Positions 58,763-64,000 of a DNA stretch of 64,000 bases are shown here, piece after piece. Source of the stretch: Haloterrigena gelatinilytica (GTDB lineage: Archaea; Halobacteriota; Halobacteria; Halobacteriales; Natrialbaceae). The position numbers and the translations under genes were made by a program. The stretch covers positions 2,604,001 through 2,668,000 of the forward strand of contig NZ_JABUQZ010000001.1 in NCBI RefSeq assembly GCF_013342145.1, given 5' to 3'. Each line of letters starts with the position of its first letter. Position 1 is the first letter of the stretch. The notes under the pieces were generated by a model. The model was not told the origin of the DNA. It saw only the letters and a program-made list of their open reading frames with translations, and did no database searches.

Positions 58763-60151
58763 TTACTCGAGGTCGTCGACCAGCCCGTCGGCGACGCCGA
58801 CGTAGTCCGTCGGCGTCAGGGCCAGCAGCTCCTCGCGGACGTCCTCGTCGACGTCGAGGTCGTCGAACATCTCGCGGAAGTCCTCGATCGTGACGTCCTT
58901 GCCCCGCGTGACGGCCTTGACGCGCTCGTAGGCGTCCTCCTGGCCCTCCCGGCGGAGGATCGTCTGGACCGCTTCGCCGATGATCTCGGGGGTCGACTCG
59001 AGGTCCTCGCGCATGACCCGTTCGGTGGGGACGACCTTCTCGAGGCCGGCGGCGGCCTTGGTGTAGCCGATCAGGCAGTGGGCGAAGGCGGCGCCGATGT
59101 TGCGTTTCACCGTCGAGTCCGAGAGGTCCCGCTGGAGCCGCGAGGTGGTGACGTAGTCGGCGAGGAAGGTCAGGTCCGAATTGGCCTTCGAGAGGTTGCC
59201 CTCGCTGTTCTCGAAGTCGATCGGGTTGACCTTGTGGGGCATCGTCGACGACCCCGTCTCGCCCTCGACGGCCTCCTGCCCGAGGTAGCGGTCGGAGACG
59301 TAGAGCCAGACGTCCAGATCCAGATCCAGCAGGACGTCGTTGGCCCCCCGGAAGGCGTCGAACAGCGTCGCGAGGTCGTCACAGGGGTTGACCTGCGTCG
59401 TGAGGGGCTCGAACCCGAGGTCGAGACCGTCCTCGACGAACTCCCGCGCGAACGCCGGCCAGTCGACTTCGGGGTAGGCCGCGTGGTGGGCCGCGTAGGT
59501 TCCGGACGCGCCGCCGAGTTTGCCCCGCAGGTCGTCGGTCGCCCGCCGGATGCGACCCGTCGCGCGGGCCAGTCGGGAGGCGTAGACGGCCATCTCCTTG
59601 CCGAACGTGGTCGGCGTCGCGGGCTGGCCGTGGGTGCGGGCCAGCATCGGGGTATTCCGGTAGTCCCGCGCCATCTCCGCCAACGCGTCGCGGACGGCGT
59701 ACAGTTCGGGCAGGAGCACCTCGTCGACGGCGTCCCGGACGAGCAGCCGATGGGCGAGGTTGTTCACGTCCTCGCTGGTCAGCCCGAAGTGGATCCACGC
59801 CGAGGCGTCGCTGTCGGCGGGGAGTTCGTGGCGGACGAAGTACTCGACGGCCTTGACGTCGTGGTTGGTGGCCTCGAACTCGCCGTGGCCCTCGGTCTCG
59901 AGTTTCTTGATCAAGCGGGCGTCCTCCTCGGCGAAGTGCTTGTAGAGGCCTCGGAGGTGTTCGCGCTCCTCGAGGTCGAACTCGAGGGGCGTCGCCTCGA
60001 GGTCGGCCAGCGCGATGAGGTACTCGACTTCGACGCGAACCCGCGCTCGCATGAGCGCGGCCTCGCTGGCGTACGGCGACAGCGGTGCGGTCCGGCTGCT
60101 GTACCGACCGTCCAGCGGCGAGACGGCGTACAGAGCGTCGGTGTCGGTCAT
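58763..60151 (-). CDS. purB: Adenylosuccinate lyase
   Basis: A 462-residue fumarase-superfamily enzyme that acts twice in purine synthesis (SAICAR and adenylosuccinate). Start MTDTDALYAVSPLDGRYSSR is typical. Further signatures are ARTHGQPATPTTFGKEMAVYA, the Ser-loop text GSSTMPHKVNPIDFENSEGN and TSEDVNNLAHRLLVRD. The residues before MTDTDAL in the open frame are not part of this gene. Divergent from the PurN-AICARFT gene; both share a 177-base control region. Confidence 0.96.
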   Translation of the reverse strand: MTDTDALYAVSPLDGRYSSRTAPLSPYASEAALMRARVRVEVEYLIALADLEATPLEFDLEEREHLRGLYKHFAEEDARLIKKLETEGHGEFEATNHDVKAVEYFVRHELPADSDASAWIHFGLTSEDVNNLAHRLLVRDAVDEVLLPELYAVRDALAEMARDYRNTPMLARTHGQPATPTTFGKEMAVYASRLARATGRIRRATDDLRGKLGGASGTYAAHHAAYPEVDWPAFAREFVEDGLDLGFEPLTTQVNPCDDLATLFDAFRGANDVLLDLDLDVWLYVSDRYLGQEAVEGETGSSTMPHKVNPIDFENSEGNLSKANSDLTFLADYVTTSRLQRDLSDSTVKRNIGAAFAHCLIGYTKAAAGLEKVVPTERVMREDLESTPEIIGEAVQTILRREGQEDAYERVKAVTRGKDVTIEDFREMFDDLDVDEDVREELLALTPTDYVGVADGLVDDLE

Positions 60152-60328
60152 AGTAGTCCGTCCGCAACGATGGCGAAAAAGGGTATCGAAACCGCGACCC
60201 GCTCGGGGCCACGAGCGTGCATATATCGCCGCCCCGTCCCGGTAATATCGGCATAAGTATCCACGGACGTGCATACTCGAGGGAGCGAGACCGCAACCAC
60301 TTTGCCGTTCGCGGGCGCCACTCCGACC

Positions 60329-61966
60329 ATGACGCGAATCGCCGGGATGGCCGGCAACCGAGGGCGCAACCTGTTGAACATCGCCGATCGCAACCCGGGC
60401 GGGGCCGAACTGGCCGTCGTCCTCACGAACGACGCGGACGCGCCGGTGCTCGAGGCCGCCGCCGAGCGCGGGATCCCGACCGAGGTCGTCCCGCTGGAGG
60501 ACGACATGAGTCGGAGCGAGCACGAGGAAGCCGTGCTCGAGGCCCTCTCGGAGTACGACTTCGAGCTGGTCTGTCTGGACGGCTACATGCGCATCCTCTC
60601 GGAGACGTTCCTCTCCGAGGCGCCGACGACGCTGAACGTCCACCCCGCGCTGCTGCCCGCGTTCCCCGGGATGGACGCCTGGGGCGACGCGCTCGAGGAG
60701 GGCGTCTCGGTGACGGGCTGTACGGTCCACGTCGTCACGGACGCGACCGACGAGGACGGAAACGTCGTCGAAGAAGACGTCGACGCCGGCCCGATCGTCA
60801 CCCAGGAGCCGATCCCGGTCTACGAGGGCGACGACGAGGAGAGCCTGAAGGAGCGCGTCCTCTACGAGGGCGAGTTCCGCGCGTATCCGCGTGCGGTGAA
60901 GTGGTTCGCCGAGGACGCGGTCGACGTCGATCTCGAGGCCGGCGAGGTCACCGTCGAGAGCGACGTGGCGACCGTCGGAGACGAGGACCACGACGGTCTG
61001 CCGACGCGCCGGCTCGTCTCGAACGACCGCGCGGACACCCTCCGCTACGGGGAGAACCCCCATCAGGACGCGGCGGTGTACGCCGACTACACCTGCGACG
61101 AGGCCAGCGTCGTCCACGCCGACCAGCTCAACGAGGGCGCGAAGGCGCTGTCGTACAACAACTACAACGACGCCGACGGCGCCCTGAATCTGATCAAGGA
61201 GTTCGACGAGCCCGCCGCCGCGGTCATCAAGCACACCAACCCGGCCGGCTGTGCGACCGCCGACTCCCTCTCGGAAGCGTACGAGAAGGCCCTCTCGACG
61301 GACCCGATGAGCGCCTTCGGCGGCATCGTCGCCCTGAACCGCGAGTGCGACGCCGCGACGGCCGAACAGATCATCGACTCCTTCAAGGAGGTCGTCGTCG
61401 CCCCCGGCTACACCGACGACGCCCTCGAGGTGCTCTTCGAGAAGGACAACCTGCGGGTGCTCGACGTCGGCGACCTCGGCGAGCGGACCGAGCGCTTCAC
61501 CGAAAAGCCGCTCGTCGGCGGCCGACTCGTCCAGGAGCGCGACCTGCAGTCGATTTCGGTCGACGACCTCGAGGTCGTCACCGAGCGCGAGCCGACCGAC
61601 GAGGAACTCGAGTCGATGGTCTTCGCGTGGCAGACCCTCAAGCACGTCAAGTCCAACGGGATCCTCTTCGCGGACGGCACCGAGACGGTCGGCATCGGCA
61701 TGGGGCAGGTCTCCCGCGTCGACGCGGTCCGGCTGGCCGCGATGAAGGCCGACGAACACGCCGAGGGGAAGGACGCCGAAGGCGCGGTCATGGCCTCGGA
61801 CGCCTTCTTCCCGTTCCCGGACGGCATCGAGGAGGCCGCCGAGGCGGGCATCGAGGCGGTCGTCCAGCCCGGCGGCTCGGTCAACGACGACGACGTGATC
61901 GAGGCCGCGGACGAACACGGGATCGCGATGGCGTTTACGGGCCAGCGGAGCTTCAGACACGATTGA
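60329..61966 (+). CDS. purH: PurN-like GAR transformylase fused to AICAR transformylase (PurH C-domain)
   Basis: A 545-residue fusion. Residues about 1-210 resemble PurN: start MTRIAGMAGNRGRNLLNIAD, then LVCLDGYMRILSETF and TTLNVHPALLPAFPG (catalytic Asn and His). Residues 225-545 are the AICAR transformylase half of PurH: LRYGENPHQDAAVYAD, GAKALSYNNYNDADG, AAVIKHTNPAGCATAD (catalytic Lys-His) and the C-terminal IAMAFTGQRSFRH. The PurH IMP-cyclohydrolase (MGS-like) domain is absent, so the final ring closure needs another enzyme (archaea use PurO). This arrangement is seen in haloarchaea and often mis-annotated as bifunctional PurH. ATG 60329 was chosen from the PurN-like start. Confidence 0.93.
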   Translation: MTRIAGMAGNRGRNLLNIADRNPGGAELAVVLTNDADAPVLEAAAERGIPTEVVPLEDDMSRSEHEEAVLEALSEYDFELVCLDGYMRILSETFLSEAPTTLNVHPALLPAFPGMDAWGDALEEGVSVTGCTVHVVTDATDEDGNVVEEDVDAGPIVTQEPIPVYEGDDEESLKERVLYEGEFRAYPRAVKWFAEDAVDVDLEAGEVTVESDVATVGDEDHDGLPTRRLVSNDRADTLRYGENPHQDAAVYADYTCDEASVVHADQLNEGAKALSYNNYNDADGALNLIKEFDEPAAAVIKHTNPAGCATADSLSEAYEKALSTDPMSAFGGIVALNRECDAATAEQIIDSFKEVVVAPGYTDDALEVLFEKDNLRVLDVGDLGERTERFTEKPLVGGRLVQERDLQSISVDDLEVVTEREPTDEELESMVFAWQTLKHVKSNGILFADGTETVGIGMGQVSRVDAVRLAAMKADEHAEGKDAEGAVMASDAFFPFPDGIEEAAEAGIEAVVQPGGSVNDDDVIEAADEHGIAMAFTGQRSFRHD

Positions 61967-61976
61967 GCGTGCGAAG

Positions 61977-62013
61977 GAGCGTCTAACGCTCGAAAGACGC
62001 AAGGCGTCTTTCG
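61977..62013 (+). terminator. Tandem hairpins after the purine fusion gene
   Basis: GAGCGT-CTA-ACGCTC (61977-61991) is followed immediately by a perfect 10-bp hairpin, CGAAAGACGC-AAG-GCGTCTTTCG (61991-62013). They start 11 bases after the stop codon at 61966. Two short-loop hairpins right after a stop suggest transcription termination or 3'-end stabilisation; no long poly-T follows. Confidence 0.6.
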
Positions 62014-62118
62014 TTGGTCTCGGCACGGCTGAACGAACGCGACGAAGCTGCCGAAATTCGTGCGCCGATCTTTTGTCAACCCGGAAAGCACTTATCCTTG
62101 CTTTCCGACCGTCGTCGT

Positions 62119-62781
62119 ATGAAACGCCGCCCGCTCCTCGCGACCGCCAGCGCCGCTGCGTTCGGTCTCGCCGGCTGTCTCGGCGCGTTCGCCCGCGAGG
62201 GAGACATCGAATACGAGACGTGTCCTAACACGATCGTCCGCGTCGGTTCGCTCTCCGACCCCGCGGAAGCGGAGGTAATCGACGCCCTCGAGAACGGCGG
62301 CTACGAGACCGAGGACGAACTGGTCCTCGCGGAGACGGTCGACGTCGACGAGTCGTACCTTCGGTGGTGCGACCGGTATTACGCGGCCGTAGTTGAACGC
62401 GACGGCGACGACGTCACTCGGCTGCGACTCGAGGAGACCGCGCCGCCGGCCGATCCCGTGCGGATCGAGAACGGGACCGACGAAGCGGTGACGCTCGAGG
62501 TCCGGATCGAATACGAGGAGGAGCCACTGCTCGAGCGGACGGTCGCCGTCTCGGCGAACGAGTCTGCCGCGCTCGACGGTCCGGACTACCGGTTCGGGAG
62601 CTACCGCGCCGAGATCGAGATCCCGGCGCGTTCGGAGCGAGTCGTCGAGACCTGGACGGTCGACGAGGGAAGCTTTCAGGCGTTCGTCGACGTCGACGCC
62701 GACGACCTACAGGTGGCCCAGGGGTACGCCCAGGTCGCCACCTGCGAGTGGAACGAGGACGGCGATCTCGTCGACTCCTGA
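62119..62781 (+). CDS. Lipid-anchored secreted protein of unknown function
   Basis: A 220-residue protein. The N-terminal MKRRPLLATASAAAFGLAGC has an Arg-Arg pair and a lipobox (LAGC), matching a Tat-exported lipoprotein. The mature part is acidic and beta-rich (PVRIENGTDEAVTLEVRIEY, quoted as VRIENGTDEAVTLEVRI), with two cysteines near EYETCPN and SYLRWCDRY that could form a disulfide with the late ATCEWN. No known domain was recognised. ATG 62119 is the start of the signal peptide; the upstream in-frame extension is not part of it. Confidence 0.82.
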   Translation: MKRRPLLATASAAAFGLAGCLGAFAREGDIEYETCPNTIVRVGSLSDPAEAEVIDALENGGYETEDELVLAETVDVDESYLRWCDRYYAAVVERDGDDVTRLRLEETAPPADPVRIENGTDEAVTLEVRIEYEEEPLLERTVAVSANESAALDGPDYRFGSYRAEIEIPARSERVVETWTVDEGSFQAFVDVDADDLQVAQGYAQVATCEWNEDGDLVDS

Positions 62782-62789
62782 GTCTCCGC

Positions 62790-63737
62790 TCACTCGTCCG
62801 CGTACAGATCCGTCGAGAGGTACCGTTCCCCGGTGTCGGGGAGGACGGTGACGACCAGCTCGTCGGGGTGCTCGGACGCGTACTCGGCCGCGGCCGACAG
62901 CGCCGCGCCCGCGGAGATGCCGACCAGCAGGCCCTCGGTGCGGCCCAGCTTTCGGGATGCTTCCTTCGCGTCGGCCGCCTCGACCGCACGAACCTCGTCG
63001 ATCAGTTCGGTCCGCAGAATGTCGGGGACGAAGCCGGGACCGATCCCCTGGATATCGTGGCCGTCGGAACTGAGTTCCGAGAGGGTCGGCGATTCGGCGG
63101 GTTCGACGGCGACCGACGTGAGGTCGGTCTTCCCCCGTTCTTCCTTGATGTACTCCGAGACGCCGGTGATGGTGCCGCCGGTGCCGACGCCCGCGACGAC
63201 CGCGTCGACCGCGCCGTCGGTGGCCTCCCAGATTTCGGGACCGGTCGTCTCCCGGTGGGCCGCCGGGTTGGCCTCGTTCTCGAACTGCCGGGCCATGATC
63301 GCGTCCTCGCGCTCGGCGACGAGCTCCTCGGCGCGCTCGTTCGCGCCGCCCATCCCGTCCTCGGCCGGCGTCAACTCGAGGTCGGCGCCCAACGCCCCCA
63401 GCAACTGGCGGCGCTCGGTCGACATCGAGGACGGCATCGTCAGCACGCAGTCGTAGCCGCGGGCGGCACAGACCGCGGCCAGCCCGATGCCGGTGTTGCC
63501 GCTGGTCGATTCGACGACGGTGTCGCCGGGCTCGAGCGCGCCCGCCCGCTCGGCGGCGTCGACGATCGCCCGCGCGATCCGGTCCTTGACCGAATAGGGG
63601 TTGTGCGACTCGAGCTTTCCGAAACAGTTGTCGGCGAACGCGTCCAGTCGCAACAGCGGCGTTCGGCCGATCAGTTCGTCGACGGTCTCGGCGGCGTCGA
63701 TCTCGGTCTCGGCCGCGGAGTCGACTGCTGGTGCCAT
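62790..63737 (-). CDS. cysK: Cysteine synthase (O-acetylserine sulfhydrylase type)
   Basis: A 315-residue fold-type II PLP enzyme. The PLP lysine lies in KLESHNPYSVKDRIARAI (NPYSVKDR), the substrate loop is ESTSGNTGIGLA (TSGNTG), and the phosphate-cup glycine loop is AGVGTGGTITGVSEYIKE (GTGGT). GISAGAALSAA near the C-terminus completes the family pattern. It makes cysteine from O-acetylserine (or O-phosphoserine, a known archaeal alternative) and sulfide. ATG 63737 (MAPAVDS) was chosen because the 38 residues before it are basic and low in acid. Confidence 0.93.
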   Translation of the reverse strand: MAPAVDSAAETEIDAAETVDELIGRTPLLRLDAFADNCFGKLESHNPYSVKDRIARAIVDAAERAGALEPGDTVVESTSGNTGIGLAAVCAARGYDCVLTMPSSMSTERRQLLGALGADLELTPAEDGMGGANERAEELVAEREDAIMARQFENEANPAAHRETTGPEIWEATDGAVDAVVAGVGTGGTITGVSEYIKEERGKTDLTSVAVEPAESPTLSELSSDGHDIQGIGPGFVPDILRTELIDEVRAVEAADAKEASRKLGRTEGLLVGISAGAALSAAAEYASEHPDELVVTVLPDTGERYLSTDLYADE

Positions 63738-63867
63738 CAGTTCAGAGACGCGCGACGACACCACTACCAGTTGTCCCGAATCGGTTCGGGTGGTGGGGGC
63801 GCTCGCGGTTCGACGGGCCATCCGAGCGGGGGTGGGGCTTTTTTCCGCCACTCGTCGTCCGTCGGCT

Positions 63868-64000
63868 ATGAATCGACGACAGTTCCTCGCGGTCTCGAGC
63901 GTCGGGCTCGCGGCGGCGATAGCAGGCTGTGTCGGAGACGTGCGCAGTGACGCCGACGGCGAGGCGCCGACGGAATCGACGACCGACGAGCGCGAGCGCG
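63868..64000 (+). CDS. Tat lipoprotein, 5' part (continues beyond the window)
   Basis: Starts MNRRQFLAVSSVGLAAAIAG and continues with a lipobox cysteine (IAGC). The twin-arginine RRQFL motif and lipobox identify a Tat-exported lipoprotein. Only the signal peptide and the acidic linker (DADGEAPTESTTDERE) are visible, so the mature domain is unknown. Divergent from the cysteine synthase gene. Confidence 0.8.
   Translation, partial: MNRRQFLAVSSVGLAAAIAGCVGDVRSDADGEAPTESTTDERER

Noticed and set aside
60152-62026. Long minus-strand extension in frame with purB
   Set aside because: It is antisense to the PurN-AICARFT fusion, and purB begins with its family N-terminus at 60151.

Overview
The window is GC-rich chromosomal DNA from an extremely halophilic archaeon (class Halobacteria, most likely a Natrialbales-type genome; the order is inference). 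The evidence is the strongly acidic proteome, TFB as basal transcription factor, haloarchaea-specific families (RdfA, archaea-specific SMC-related protein, HTH-10/Bat regulators, DUF6653, HFX_2341-type CARF regulators), archaeal enzyme forms (3-dehydroquinate synthase II, MfnA, archaeal MetG, a PurN-AICARFT fusion), Tat-type lipoprotein signals, and TATA boxes about 25-30 nt upstream of start codons, as expected for leaderless mRNAs.

Layout. 0-8.8 kb: core genes (pyruvate kinase with an extra C-terminal swivelling domain, NfeD + SPFH/stomatin pair, two-winged-helix regulator, HAD phosphatase, DUF7123-like protein, DUF84 NTPase, TFB). 9.5-13.8 kb: PPC/DUF296 protein, MFS transporter, SDR-type dehydrogenase, UspA, GNAT. 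13.9-21.4 kb: a catabolic island built around a split tripartite tricarboxylate transporter (tctAB on the minus strand, tctC on the plus strand) with a metallo-beta-lactamase-fold protein, a zinc alcohol dehydrogenase, an RraA-like aldolase/decarboxylase, an IclR regulator and the decayed remnant of a second MBL protein. 21.4-26.2 kb: an AT-richer, gene-poor stretch enclosing only rdfA and an adjacent archaea-specific SMC-like gene that is frameshifted. 26.2-32.5 kb: ACT-domain protein + homoserine dehydrogenase, aroD, RnfC/Nqo1-like protein, 3-dehydroquinate synthase II. 32.8-42.1 kb: an uncharacterised protein, CARF-wHTH regulator, HAD, DUF6653, MetG, MfnA, glycosyltransferase, Bat-type regulator. 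42.3-44.6 kb: phosphoenolpyruvate synthase carrying four single-base deletions and one 7-bp duplication. 44.8-49.6 kb: TrmI, NAC, PUA, NYN and tandem HtpX proteases. 49.9-56.7 kb: a lysine (diaminopimelate, succinylase-branch) operon dapA-dapB-dapD-[vapBC]-lysA-dapF-dapE, interrupted by a VapBC-type toxin-antitoxin pair. 56.8-64 kb: membrane proteins, divergent purB and PurN-AICARFT fusion, lipoproteins and cysteine synthase.

How it fits together. Glycolysis/gluconeogenesis control (pyk, ppsA), aspartate-family amino acids (hom, the dap genes), shikimate pathway (aroD, DHQS II) and purine synthesis are interleaved with regulators. The accessory parts are the tct/RraA island, the rdfA-SMC pair and vapBC.

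The most notable observations are the two multi-fragment genes (ppsA and the SMC-like gene), which are either recent inactivations or systematic base-loss errors in the assembly; a duplicated composite operator between the alcohol dehydrogenase and tctC; a TTGCGAA operator upstream of the ppsA TATA box; and a toxin-antitoxin module with its own palindrome inside the lysine operon. No tRNA, rRNA, CRISPR array or complete insertion sequence was recognised.
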